From assembly GCA_937991645.1 (NCBI GenBank), contig CALKPL010000001.1, forward strand, positions 1-64,000: 64,000 bases of DNA. Direction: 5' to 3'. The stretch is from UMGS1783 sp900555065. Its GTDB lineage: Bacteria; Bacillota; Clostridia; Oscillospirales; UMGS1783. Shown here piece by piece: positions 19,657-27,597 of the stretch; position 1 is the stretch's first letter, and each line of letters begins with the position of its first letter. The notes below the pieces were generated by a model. The model had not been told where the DNA came from and searched no databases. It saw nothing but the letters and a program-made list of their open reading frames with translations. Position numbers and translations under genes: made by a program.

Positions 19657-22110
19657 TTACTCCGTAATCCCGCAGGCCTCCACCTTCCCGTCGCGGATAC
19701 GATACGTCTGCGTTTCCATCGGCTGCAGCGCCGCTTCAAAACAGGCGTCGAATGCAGGCAGCTGCACCCGCACATGCTGCGCCTTTAAATCCGGATTGTA
19801 CAGACGGACTGTGTATCCGTCTCCGTCAAAGGCCCTTTTCAACGAGCATAATTCGACGACGGGATTGTCCAGCACGCAGCCTGCGGACGGCTTTTCCCCG
19901 CCGCTTTTCGGGAAGAAGCTGAGCGCCATGGGCGGCTGGTTGAGAAGCTGGCTTTCCATATTGACCCGCTCCAGACGCACGGGTGCGGCCGAGGCGTTTA
20001 TCTGGAAACCAAACTGATGTTCGCCCTGATCCATATGCTCTCCAAAACGGTCCTGGCGCATAATCCGGCGGCCCTCGATCGGATGCGCACAGTAGGCCGC
20101 AGTGCGCAGCAGGGTCATGCGCAGCGCGCCGGCCTCGGCGCTGAGCGCGTAGGTGCCCGTATTGGAAACGCTCAGCGCATGCGTACCGTCGTGCAGCAGC
20201 GCGTACTCCTGCGCCGTGCATTCCAGACCGTTGCGCCGTAAAATGTCAAGGCCGAACGGAGCTTTGCCGTACAGCGCGGCGTCCCGCAGAGCGGTCTGCA
20301 GGCTGTATTTGAACATGATGTTCTTGGCCGTCGTGATCATACGGATATGCACGTCAATCGCGCTGTCGTTTCTGGGGAAGGTATACCGGATGACCGCCTG
20401 CCCCTGCGGGCCTGTGAACACGCACTCGGCAATGGTGCGCACCGGACCGTTTTCAATGATATGCACGCCGTCCAGCGCAGGCTCTTCCAGCGCGCAGATC
20501 TCCGCCGTCTGCTCCGGCGTGGCGAGCTTCAGGCTGCCGATCACATCCTGGAAGCCCTGAATCTGCATGCCCCATGAATCCTCTATATCCTGGATTACGA
20601 GCACCTCGCCGCTCGGACCGGCCAGATACTCTTTCCCTTCGACTACATAGCTTTCCAGAAGCCCGCTTTTCCTGCTCAGCCGCGCCGTATACCCCTTACC
20701 GGAAAAATAAAAGCTGTCCGCGTCGGCTGTGAGTGCCTGTGCGGGCGGCTGCGCGAGCAGCTCGGAACGCAGGTTAAATCGCGTCATGCCGGAAGGCGCC
20801 AGCCTGCCGCGGAACGCCACCCGCTTACGCCAGTCGATCGGGATATTGCTGCATTCCTTTTCCACCTGCGAGATCAGGCGGCGGCCCGACTCGTCATACA
20901 CTTGGATATCGACAAACCCGTCGCCCAGGTATTGGTCGGCAAGCATAAACTCGCAGACAATATCCGTTTCCACTTCATACGGGTGCGGATTATAGATCAG
21001 CACGGGAATCTCCCCGTCGCGTACCGGCGCCTGGCCGGCGGAGAGCCGGAAAAACGCCTTTGTGCGGATGCGCTCCGCCTCCATCAGCCCGTGGCCGAGC
21101 AGACGGAGGCCGCCCTCTTCTACCGGCTGAATCGAAGAGCCGGGCAGCACGTCGTGGAACTGCGCGAACATAAGGTCCTTCCAGGCCGTATCCAGTTCTT
21201 TTTCCGGATATTCCACAAGCCCCTGCGCCGACGCGCTGGCGAGCATCTTTTCAGCGGTGAGCAGTTCGTTTTCCAGTTTCCGGTGCAGCTGTTTGATCCG
21301 CACCTGGGAACTGTAACAGCCGACCATGGTGTGCTGCAGGGATTTGTCGTACTCCGGCCAATGCTCGTCTTTACAGGCGGCGAAGAACTCCTCCGGCGTT
21401 GCATGTACCAGTTCTACGTCTGCTGAGGATTTGATCATGGCGCTGATCTTCTCTAAATCCTCCCGGGACGGACCGCCGCCGTGGTCGCCCACGCCCCACA
21501 GCACCGCGCCGTTTTCCTCCGCAATCTGATGTTCCATAATATCGCGTATGCGTTTATCCGCCCCGCCGAGCGGAGAATTGTACAGACCGGGCATCCACAG
21601 GACGCGCACTTCGCTTCCAGCAAAACCTTTCCATACAAACCGGTCCGCGCCCGGCACGGGATGGAACGGGCGGCAGATGATGTAGCTGTCGTACCCGCTT
21701 TGGGCCATAATCTGGACAATGCCGCGAGAATGCCCGAACGGATCGAAATTGATCGCCGTGGTGGGCGCCGCGCCGAACTTCTCGCTGAAATAGCGGCGGC
21801 CGACGCTGATCTGCCGCACAATCGACTCTCCGTGCGGGATATTGCAGTCCGGCTGGACAAACCAGCCGCCCATGATATGCCAGCGCCCTTTTTGAACAAG
21901 TTCACGTATCTGCTCAAACAGCGCCGGCTCATACTCCTCTATCCACTGGTAAAGTAGCGATTCATTGTGGTTGAATACAAACGCGTCGTACTGCTCGCAG
22001 AGGGCAGCGGCGACGCGGAATGTGGAAATCGCGGCGCCTACGCCCTCCGTCCACTCCCACTGCCACATGGGATCAATATGCGCGTTGCAGAGTAAATACA
22101 TCCGTTTCAC
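19657..22110 (-). CDS. alpha-mannosidase, glycoside hydrolase family 38
   Basis: The 817-residue enzyme should release alpha-linked mannose; no signal peptide is seen, so it is cytosolic. The zinc-site motif LCNAHIDPMWQWEW opens the protein, the nucleophile region is NFDPFGHSRGIVQ at about residue 120, and a central three-helix part and C-terminal beta domains fill the rest. The frame reaches 22374, but the family core starts here: GAGGAG lies seven bases before the GTG at 22108-22110. The gene has its own promoter and a long leader. It faces the alarmone synthetase tail to tail. The exact linkage is not readable from sequence. Confidence 0.93.
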   Translation of the reverse strand: MKRMYLLCNAHIDPMWQWEWTEGVGAAISTFRVAAALCEQYDAFVFNHNESLLYQWIEEYEPALFEQIRELVQKGRWHIMGGWFVQPDCNIPHGESIVRQISVGRRYFSEKFGAAPTTAINFDPFGHSRGIVQIMAQSGYDSYIICRPFHPVPGADRFVWKGFAGSEVRVLWMPGLYNSPLGGADKRIRDIMEHQIAEENGAVLWGVGDHGGGPSREDLEKISAMIKSSADVELVHATPEEFFAACKDEHWPEYDKSLQHTMVGCYSSQVRIKQLHRKLENELLTAEKMLASASAQGLVEYPEKELDTAWKDLMFAQFHDVLPGSSIQPVEEGGLRLLGHGLMEAERIRTKAFFRLSAGQAPVRDGEIPVLIYNPHPYEVETDIVCEFMLADQYLGDGFVDIQVYDESGRRLISQVEKECSNIPIDWRKRVAFRGRLAPSGMTRFNLRSELLAQPPAQALTADADSFYFSGKGYTARLSRKSGLLESYVVEGKEYLAGPSGEVLVIQDIEDSWGMQIQGFQDVIGSLKLATPEQTAEICALEEPALDGVHIIENGPVRTIAECVFTGPQGQAVIRYTFPRNDSAIDVHIRMITTAKNIMFKYSLQTALRDAALYGKAPFGLDILRRNGLECTAQEYALLHDGTHALSVSNTGTYALSAEAGALRMTLLRTAAYCAHPIEGRRIMRQDRFGEHMDQGEHQFGFQINASAAPVRLERVNMESQLLNQPPMALSFFPKSGGEKPSAGCVLDNPVVELCSLKRAFDGDGYTVRLYNPDLKAQHVRVQLPAFDACFEAALQPMETQTYRIRDGKVEACGITE

Positions 22111-22321
22111 AGACAAGCTCCTCTCTTTTTCAGGGATTGCGGTTATATGTTTTTGGCACCGCTCCGGTTCCAGAGCGAAGCGGCACCATGGGTTTCGCTC
22201 CCATTCTGGGGACCGCGCCGCAGGGCGACGATGCGTTTGGAGACTACGGTCGCTCGCCGCGCCGCTATTGGGGACGGGATGCGCTTGGGTCTGTGCCGCG
22301 CACGGGGCGCTTTTATTGTTC

Positions 22322-22350
22322 AGTATACCATAGGCCTTATTTTCTGTCAA
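22322..22350 (-). promoter_or_regulatory. promoter of the mannosidase gene, with long leader
   Basis: Minus-strand TTGACA (22345-22350) and TATACT (22322-22327) are 17 bases apart. The leader would be about 205 bases (22111-22315) and contains a GC hairpin around 22160-22195; I recognise no riboswitch. Confidence 0.8.
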
Positions 22351-22373
22351 TATTTTACGCAGCCGCGCACGCA

Positions 22374-22403
22374 ATAAAAAGGCCGGCAGTCTAACTGCCG
22401 GCC
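22374..22403 (-). terminator. terminator of the GGGtGRT operon
   Basis: A nine-base-pair stem (22381-22389 with 22395-22403) is followed on the minus strand by a T-run. The 160 bases between it and the GGGtGRT stop hold nothing I recognise. Confidence 0.88.
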
Positions 22404-22563
22404 AAATCGCAAGTGAAATTCCTTTTGCAGCCGCTGCTGCAGCCCACCCTGGCGCGCCGGGTTACTCCGGCGCGGCGGCGGAAATGAGCGGGCCGTATCC
22501 GAACCGAAATCCGGAACCGGAGTAATCGCGCGGCACGAAAGCCGGCGGATACGCAGCACTGCT

Positions 22564-23565
22564 TTACGAATTCAACGCTTCGCTGACAGCGACTGCGCAG
22601 GCGACCGTCATGCCGACCATGGGGTTGTTGCCCGCGCCGATCAGGCCCATCATCTCCACATGCGCGGGCACGGAGGAGGAGCCGGCGAACTGCGCGTCGC
22701 CGTGCATACGGCCCATGGAATCGGTCAGACCGTAAGAGGCCGGACCGGCGGCCATATTGTCCGGGTGCAGGGTGCGACCGGTACCGCCGCCCGATGCGAC
22801 GGAGAAGTAGGCGAATCCCTTCTCGTGGGATATTTTTTTATAGGTACCTGCCACCAAATGCTGAAAACGCGTTGGATTGGTGGAATTGCCGGTTATAGAG
22901 ACGTCCACTTTTTCCAGCTCCATGATCGCAACGCCTTCAAGCACGTCGTTCGCGCCGTAGACGCGCACTTTGGCGCGCTCGCCGGAGGAAAAGGCCGTTT
23001 CATTTACAATGCTAAGTGCGCCGGTTTTAAAATCATATTCCGTCTGCACATATGTAAAACCGTTGATTCTGGATATAATATAGGCGGCGTCCTTACCAAG
23101 CCCGTTGAGGATGACGCGCAGGGGCTTTTTGCGGGCGCGGTTGGCCGTGCGCGCAAGCCCGATAGCGCCCTCCGCCGCAGCGAAGGATTCGTGGCCGGCA
23201 AGGAAACAGAAGCACTCGGTCTTTTCATCGAGCAGCATGGCGGCCAGGTTGCCGTGGCCCAGGCCGACTTTGCGGCTGTCGGCCACCGAGCCGGGGATGC
23301 AGAACGCCTGCAGGCCGACCCCGATATTCCGCGCGGCCTCGGACGGGCTCTTCCCGCCCGACTTGAGCGCGATCGCCGCGCCGAGCGTATAGGCCCAGAC
23401 AGCGTTTTCAAACGCGATGGGCTGAATGCCGCGTACGATGGACGCAACGTCCACGCCATGCTCCAGGCAATAGTCGCGCGCCTGCTCTATGCTTTTAAAT
23501 CCGTATTGGGGCAGTTCGGCGTTGATTTTATCGATGCGTCTTTCATATCCTTCAAACAGTGCCAT
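22564..23565 (-). CDS. GGGtGRT family protein
   Basis: The 333-residue protein begins MALFEGYERRIDKINAEL and carries the signature GGGTGRTLHPDN at about residue 255. The family is named only for this motif and has no settled function. A glycine-rich region SITGNSTNPTRFQHLVAGTY and a conserved GHESFAAAEGAIG suggest a nucleotide or phosphate site, but this is inference. The frame extends to 23649, yet AAGGGGGT stands in front of 23565 and the upstream gene ends at 23579. It follows an IscU-like scaffold gene by 13 bases, as is common for this pair. Confidence 0.88.
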   Translation of the reverse strand: MALFEGYERRIDKINAELPQYGFKSIEQARDYCLEHGVDVASIVRGIQPIAFENAVWAYTLGAAIALKSGGKSPSEAARNIGVGLQAFCIPGSVADSRKVGLGHGNLAAMLLDEKTECFCFLAGHESFAAAEGAIGLARTANRARKKPLRVILNGLGKDAAYIISRINGFTYVQTEYDFKTGALSIVNETAFSSGERAKVRVYGANDVLEGVAIMELEKVDVSITGNSTNPTRFQHLVAGTYKKISHEKGFAYFSVASGGGTGRTLHPDNMAAGPASYGLTDSMGRMHGDAQFAGSSSVPAHVEMMGLIGAGNNPMVGMTVACAVAVSEALNS

Positions 23566-23578
23566 TTCACATACCCCC

Positions 23579-24271
23579 TTATTCGTTTCTCGGATCGATA
23601 TGGCGGACGGCTTCATCATACCTGCCATAGGTCCCGATATTCTTCTCATAGGCTTCGGCGGGCGACACGCCCTTGCGGATCTGCTCCATCATCTTGCCGA
23701 GGTGAACGAATTTGTAGCCGATAATTTCATCGTTCTCATCCAGACCGACGCTGAGCACATAGCCCTCCGCCATCTCAAGATAGCGCGCGCCTTTGGCGCG
23801 GGTGCCGAACATGGTGCCGACCTGCGAGCGCAGGCCTTTGCCCAGATCCTCCAGCGATGCGCCCACCGGCAGGCCGTTTTCAGAAAACGCGGTCTGCGTC
23901 CGGCCATAGACGAGCTGTTTGAATATTTCGCGCATGGCGACGTTGATCGCATCGCACACAAGGTCGGTGTTGAGCGCTTCCAATATCGTCTTGCCCTGCA
24001 GGATTTCAGCGGCCATGGCCGCCGAATGCGTCATGCCGGAACAGCCCAGCGTCTCCACAAGCGCTTCCTCTATAATACCGTTCTTTACGTTGAGCGTCAG
24101 CTTGCACGCACCCTGCTGCGGCGCGCACCAGCCCACGCCGTGCGACAGGCCGGAGATATCCGTCACATCCTTCGCCTTGACCCAGCTTCCCTCTTCCGGG
24201 ATGGGTGCGGGGCCGTGATCGCAGCCCTTGGCGACGACGCACATCTGTTCCACTTCATGGGAATATTCCAA
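23579..24271 (-). CDS. IscU/NifU-like iron-sulfur scaffold protein paired with GGGtGRT
   Basis: The 230-residue protein resembles NifU N-terminal scaffolds. Candidate cluster ligands are the cysteines in GWCAPQ, QGACKL and LGCSGM (about residues 49, 55 and 78). The start is probably a TTG (24269-24271) nine bases after GGAG; no ATG lies near a ribosome site. No cysteine desulfurase or SUF genes are near, so the pair may do something other than general cluster assembly. A consensus promoter lies 34 bases upstream. Confidence 0.82.
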   Translation of the reverse strand: MEYSHEVEQMCVVAKGCDHGPAPIPEEGSWVKAKDVTDISGLSHGVGWCAPQQGACKLTLNVKNGIIEEALVETLGCSGMTHSAAMAAEILQGKTILEALNTDLVCDAINVAMREIFKQLVYGRTQTAFSENGLPVGASLEDLGKGLRSQVGTMFGTRAKGARYLEMAEGYVLSVGLDENDEIIGYKFVHLGKMMEQIRKGVSPAEAYEKNIGTYGRYDEAVRHIDPRNE

Positions 24272-24304
24272 TTTTACTCTCTCCTCTCTGTTTATTCGCT
24301 TCTC

Positions 24305-24333
24305 AGTATACCTGTTTTTGGTCTTTCTTGCAA
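24305..24333 (-). promoter_or_regulatory. promoter of the scaffold-GGGtGRT operon
   Basis: Minus-strand TTGCAA (24328-24333) and TATACT (24305-24310) are 17 bases apart. Confidence 0.85.
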
Positions 24334-24403
24334 GATTTTCAGGTCTATTTTGTACACGCGCCCGTATTTTTTCAACTTTATCAGGTTTTTCTTCTGATAT
24401 ACC

Positions 24404-24432
24404 TTGACAATCGCCCGGGTTTATATTAAAAT
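24404..24432 (+). promoter_or_regulatory. promoter of the tRNA operon
   Basis: TTGACA (24404-24409) and TAAAAT (24427-24432) are 17 bases apart, 16 bases before the first tRNA. Confidence 0.85.
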
Positions 24433-24448
24433 GAATAACGCGCATTAT

Positions 24449-24525
24449 GGCGGCATAGCTCAGCTGGCTAGAGCATTCGGTTCATACCCGAACGGTCATT
24501 GGTTCAAATCCAATTGCCGCTACCA
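24449..24525 (+). tRNA. tRNA-Met (CAU), elongator type
   Basis: A 77-base cloverleaf with encoded CCA (24523-24525) and anticodon CAT at 24483-24485. The anticodon stem lacks the three G:C pairs of initiator tRNA. The sequence around the D and anticodon arms resembles Bacillus elongator tRNA-Met. A CAU tRNA read as Ile after lysidine modification cannot be fully excluded. Confidence 0.95.
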
Positions 24526-24531
24526 TACGGC

Positions 24532-24606
24532 GGCCCGTTGGTCAAGAGGTTAAGACACCGCCCTTTCACGGCGGTAACACGAGTTCGATTCTCGTACGGG
24601 TCACCA
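24532..24606 (+). tRNA. tRNA-Glu (UUC)
   Basis: A 75-base cloverleaf with encoded CCA and anticodon TTC at 24565-24567. The acceptor stem GGCCCGT pairs with ACGGGTC. Six bases separate it from tRNA-Met, with which it is co-transcribed. Confidence 0.96.
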
Positions 24607-24608
24607 CG

Positions 24609-24645
24609 TCGGAGCAAGCTTTATATCGCTTGCTCCGATTTTTTT
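24609..24645 (+). terminator. terminator of the tRNA operon
   Basis: An 11-base-pair stem (24609-24619 with 24628-24638) is followed by seven T. Confidence 0.92.
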
Positions 24646-24677
24646 GTAAAAAATCAGAGCGCGCTCATGCCGCTGCT

Positions 24678-24890
24678 CCTCCTTTTCCCCACAAAGGCTC
24701 CGCCTTTGCGGGGACCCCGGCGCACTAGGCTGCGCACCCGGCTCTTTGCGCGGGCTTACGCTTGCGTCTCCGTACAGCGCGGCGTGCGGCGCGGATGCTC
24801 GCCTCCTTTTCCCCACAAAGGCTCCGCCTTTGCGGGGACCCCGGTACAGTGCGCTGCGCACCCGGCTCTCCACACGGGCTTACGCTTGCG
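24678..24890 (+). repeat. two direct copies of a palindromic intergenic element
   Basis: A stretch of about 88 bases starting at 24678 recurs at 24802 with few differences (period 124). Each copy starts with a hairpin whose arms are CCCCaCAAAGG and CCTTTGcGGGG. The element resembles REP-type repeats that accumulate between genes, here in the gap between the tRNA terminator and the transaldolase promoter. No open frame across it is convincing. Confidence 0.75.
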
Positions 24891-25015
24891 CCGCCGGCGC
24901 GGGAACCGGGCGCGACTTCATAAGAACACGGCGGCAAAATAACGGCGGTTACGCAGATCAGACACAGCGCGCGACCAGGGCGGCATGCCTTTTTTGTTAA
25001 ATTTCACAAAGGCGA

Positions 25016-25044
25016 TTGACACCACTTTGGAATACCGGTATAAT
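25016..25044 (+). promoter_or_regulatory. promoter of the transaldolase gene
   Basis: TTGACA (25016-25021) and TATAAT (25039-25044) are 17 bases apart, a full consensus match, so expression should be strong. Confidence 0.92.
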
Positions 25045-25078
25045 ATTAAACGAAATAAAGGATAAGGAGTGGGTACGA

Positions 25079-25726
25079 ATGAAAATTTTCATTGACACCG
25101 CGAACGTCGATGAAATCCGCAAGGCCAATGACCTGGGCGTTATCTGCGGCGTGACGACAAACCCGTCGCTGATTGCAAAGGAAGGCCGGGACTTCGTCGA
25201 AGTCGTTAAGGAGATAACCGATATAGTCGACGGCCCGATCTCTGCGGAGGTCATCTCCCTCGAAGCCGAGGGCATGGTCGCCGAGGCGAATGAACTCGTA
25301 AAAATCCACAAGAACATCGTCATCAAACTGCCGATGTGCGCCGAAGGCCTGAAAGCCTGCAAGAATCTCACTTCCAAAGGCATTAAGACCAATGTGACGC
25401 TGATTTTCAACGCGGCGCAGGCGCTGCTCGCCGCCAAAGCGGGCGCGACCTATGTTTCCCCCTTTGTCGGCAGAGTGGACGACACCGGCTGGGACGGCAT
25501 ATCCCTGATCAGCGAAATCGCGGAAATTTTTGATATCCACGGCATTGAAAGCGAAATCATCTCCGCTTCCATTCGCACCGTCAATCACGCCATCGAGAGC
25601 GCCAAGGCGGGCGCTGACATCGCCACCATCCCCTACAAGGTCATTATGCAGATGATCGACCACCCGTTGACGACCGCCGGCATTGCCCGTTTCCTCAAAG
25701 ACTGGGAAGGCGTACCAAAAAAGTAA
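25079..25726 (+). CDS. fructose-6-phosphate aldolase / short transaldolase (TalC/FSA family)
   Basis: The 215-residue cytosolic TIM-barrel enzyme belongs to the short transaldolase group. Family motifs are MKIFIDTANVDEIRK, GVTTNPSLIAKEGRDF, the Schiff-base lysine in IVIKLPM (about residue 85), NVTLIFNAAQALLAAKAGA, and YVSPFVGRVDDTGWDG. Such enzymes act as transaldolases in the pentose phosphate pathway or cleave fructose 6-phosphate; sequence alone does not separate these. The start has AAGGAG upstream. It is transcribed alone from a consensus promoter. Confidence 0.95.
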   Translation: MKIFIDTANVDEIRKANDLGVICGVTTNPSLIAKEGRDFVEVVKEITDIVDGPISAEVISLEAEGMVAEANELVKIHKNIVIKLPMCAEGLKACKNLTSKGIKTNVTLIFNAAQALLAAKAGATYVSPFVGRVDDTGWDGISLISEIAEIFDIHGIESEIISASIRTVNHAIESAKAGADIATIPYKVIMQMIDHPLTTAGIARFLKDWEGVPKK

Positions 25727-25768
25727 AGCAAATATTAACCATTTAATCTAAATATTGGATATTTGTGT

Positions 25769-25800
25769 GGGACTGAATTTCCTTTCAGTCCCATTTTCTT
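25769..25800 (+). terminator. terminator of the transaldolase gene
   Basis: A nine-base-pair stem (25769-25777 with 25784-25792) is followed by ATTTTCTT. Confidence 0.85.
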
Positions 25801-25861
25801 GAAAATATTGGCAATAATTCGATATTTTTTAGCAAAATTCAAAGATTTTTACAAAATAAAA

Positions 25862-25890
25862 TTGACATACGGCCTTCACTGTAATAAAAT
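25862..25890 (+). promoter_or_regulatory. promoter of an unassigned noncoding transcript
   Basis: TTGACA (25862-25867) and TAAAAT (25885-25890) are 17 bases apart. No open reading frame with a ribosome site follows. Confidence 0.8.
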
Positions 25891-25896
25891 ACATTT

Positions 25897-26165
25897 GTAC
25901 ATCGCAGCAGCGTGCTTCGTGCGACGAGTTAATGACGTGGTCTGGGGGGACGACGCAATCGTTTATCTGCGATGTATATGCGAGTAATGGCGCGGCAGAT
26001 TCCAGCGGTCCTGTTCCTGAGACCGGGGGGGATTTCAGGAATTTGCGGGATTTGTTAACGGATATTCCGTTATTTCTCGGGGCTGCCGCGTCATGGCTCC
26101 ATTTCCGGCAGGCTTTACGAATGCCGGAGCGAAAGGGGGACTGGTCCGCAACTGGTCCCCCTTTT
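25897..26165 (+). ncRNA. unassigned structured RNA of about 270 bases
   Basis: A noncoding stretch runs from a strong promoter to a terminator. A perfect ten-pair helix joins 25898-25907 with 25967-25976. A second ten-pair helix (one G-U) joins 25989-25998 with 26083-26092, enclosing further pairings such as UUCCUGA with UCAGGAA. A hairpin lies at about 26106-26127, and the terminator has a seven-pair stem (26135-26141 with 26155-26161) followed by TTTT. The G-rich loop near 25940-25950 (UCUGGGGGGA) could be a binding or pseudoknot site. It is not a tRNA, tmRNA, RNase P, SRP or 6S RNA. Large Firmicutes RNAs such as the raiA motif should be tested. Function unknown. Confidence 0.65.
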
Positions 26166-26192
26166 GTAATTTGCCGATTCGTTCAGGTATAA

Positions 26193-26226
26193 ACAAGCGC
26201 AGGCATTTGGCCTGCGCTTGTTTTTT
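26193..26226 (+). terminator. second hairpin terminator
   Basis: A stem of about 12 pairs (26193-26204 with 26210-26221) is followed by six T. It may back up the terminator at 26135-26165; on the other strand it lies about 105 bases past the XRE genes, with a weaker T-tract. Confidence 0.8.
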
Positions 26227-26331
26227 ATGTCGACGTCCTGCCGGACTGGCGAACCGCGGCCCCCCCCGGCGGGCCGCGGCCTGCGTCCCGCCGGAACGGG
26301 AACAGCGGCCTTCCGGGCTGGGGGACGGCTT

Positions 26332-26556
26332 TTATTTTTTTGGAAAGGGCTTTCTCTCATCGCTGACGCCGGTAATATAATCCATATTCACATTGTAGAA
26401 TCTTGCCAGAACAATAAGACTTTCAACTGGGATACGGGTTTTCCCAATCTCATAGTCAGAGTAGGTTTTTTGCTGCACGCCTGTTAAACTCGCTACTGCT
26501 GTTTGATTCAATTGTTTTTCCTCGCGTAAATTTCTAATTCGATTATGATACGTCAT
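26332..26556 (-). CDS. XRE family helix-turn-helix protein, copy 1
   Basis: The 74-residue protein is almost entirely a Cro/CI-type DNA-binding domain: helix 1 RIRNLREEKQ, the turn with QTAVASLTGVQQKTYSDYE, then the conserved tail NMDYITGVSDERKPF. It shares its layout with three neighbours. It lies two bases after copy 2 on the same strand, so the two are co-translated. No effector domain is present. Confidence 0.88.
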   Translation of the reverse strand: MTYHNRIRNLREEKQLNQTAVASLTGVQQKTYSDYEIGKTRIPVESLIVLARFYNVNMDYITGVSDERKPFPKK

Positions 26557-26558
26557 TA

Positions 26559-26792
26559 TTACGAATCTTCCTTCCCTGCAAATTCATTTCTGATATCACT
26601 TACGCCGCAAATATAATTCATACTGACATTGTAATGCTTTGCCAAAATGATAAGACTTTCAACCGGAATGCTTATTCTTCCGCTCTCATAATGAGCATAT
26701 GTTTTTTCCGCAACCGGCAATAACTTTGATACTGCTTTTTGCGTTAAATTATTTTCCTCACGCAAAGCACGAATACGTTCACAATACGTCAT
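26559..26792 (-). CDS. XRE family helix-turn-helix protein, copy 2
   Basis: The 77-residue Cro/CI-type protein has the recognition region QKAVSKLLPVAEKTYAHYE and the tail NYICGVSDIRNEF. GAAGGA precedes the start. It is the first gene of the left-hand pair and diverges from copy 3 across an AT-rich region that holds a tandem repeat. Confidence 0.88.
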   Translation of the reverse strand: MTYCERIRALREENNLTQKAVSKLLPVAEKTYAHYESGRISIPVESLIILAKHYNVSMNYICGVSDIRNEFAGKEDS

Positions 26793-27121
26793 AATTATCC
26801 TTCTTTCTCCCAGGTGTTTCTGATCAAGTTTAGAGTTTATAACTTTAGAGTTTATAACTATAAAATCAACACAAGAATTTTTTATTCGATATAATTATAA
26901 ATGCGTAACAGGTTACTATAAGCTTTTCCATTTAGGTTTCATTATACCATGTGATAGGGGATATTCCACTAAAGATGATATAAATAGGATTCACTTATTA
27001 TTTATATTTATTATATCACAAGGTGGTATTGCTCTAAAATACATATATCCAAAAACACCTATCTTTTTTTCAATAACTTTTTGTCATTATCATACACGTT
27101 GAGGCGAAATGAGGGGAAAAT
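26793..27121. promoter_or_regulatory. AT-rich divergent control region between XRE pairs
   Basis: About 330 bases, far more AT-rich than anything else nearby. A perfect tandem repeat of 15 bases, TTTAGAGTTTATAAC, occupies 26829-26843 and 26844-26858. Each copy supplies a TATAAA on the minus strand, so promoter and operator of the left pair probably overlap. Several TATAAT-like boxes make exact promoter choice uncertain. No gene is seen. Confidence 0.6.
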
Positions 27122-27346
27122 ATGACCTATAACGAGCGTATTCGCGCTTTAAGGGAAGACAATGATTTGAGTCAAACAAAAATCGCTTCTATATTGTTTG
27201 TTGCACAAAAGACATACTCCGACTATGAGGGCGGAGAAATCCGCATTCCGATTGACAGCTTAATTACGCTCGCAAAATACTACAACGTCAGCATGGACTA
27301 TATCAGCGGCGTAAGCGACATCAAAAACGAATTCCCCAAAGCCTGA
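27122..27346 (+). CDS. XRE family helix-turn-helix protein, copy 3
   Basis: The 74-residue protein begins MTYNERIRALREDNDLSQ and is very like copies 1 and 2, with SILFVAQKTYSDYEGGE and the tail DYISGVSDIKNEF. GAGGGGA stands seven bases before the start. It is the first gene of the right-hand pair. Confidence 0.88.
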   Translation: MTYNERIRALREDNDLSQTKIASILFVAQKTYSDYEGGEIRIPIDSLITLAKYYNVSMDYISGVSDIKNEFPKA

Positions 27347-27363
27347 CGGATCGGAGGCGGACC

Positions 27364-27585
27364 GTGGTATTTCCAAGAATCAGGCAGCTGCGGCTGGAAC
27401 GCGGCCTGGAGCCGGCGCAGATGGCGGAAACGCTCCAAATGAGCCTGCGCGTATATGCAGCGTACGAGTCCGGCGCGCGGCCGCTGGACGTGGACACGCT
27501 GACCGCGCTCGCGCGCTTCTACGACGTGAGCACAGACTACATTGCGAGCATAACAGACCAGCGGGACCCCTACCCGAAACGCTGA
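27364..27585 (+). CDS. XRE family helix-turn-helix protein, copy 4 (divergent)
   Basis: The 73-residue Cro/CI-type protein is the most diverged of the four (PRIRQLRLERGLEPAQM, tail DYIASITDQRDPYPKR) and is clearly more GC-rich than copy 3, which ends only 17 bases upstream. GGAGG lies upstream; the start appears to be the GTG at 27364. The difference in base composition suggests that copies 1-3 and copy 4 have separate histories. Confidence 0.82.
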   Translation: MVFPRIRQLRLERGLEPAQMAETLQMSLRVYAAYESGARPLDVDTLTALARFYDVSTDYIASITDQRDPYPKR

Positions 27586-27597
27586 GCCTTTGTTCCC

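Noticed and set aside
24449..24525. Initiator tRNA-fMet
   Set aside because: The anticodon stem lacks the three consecutive G:C pairs of initiators, and the body resembles elongator tRNA-Met.
24678..24890. Possible CRISPR-like repeat
   Set aside because: Only two copies, 88 bases each and palindromic, with no spacer pattern and no cas genes.
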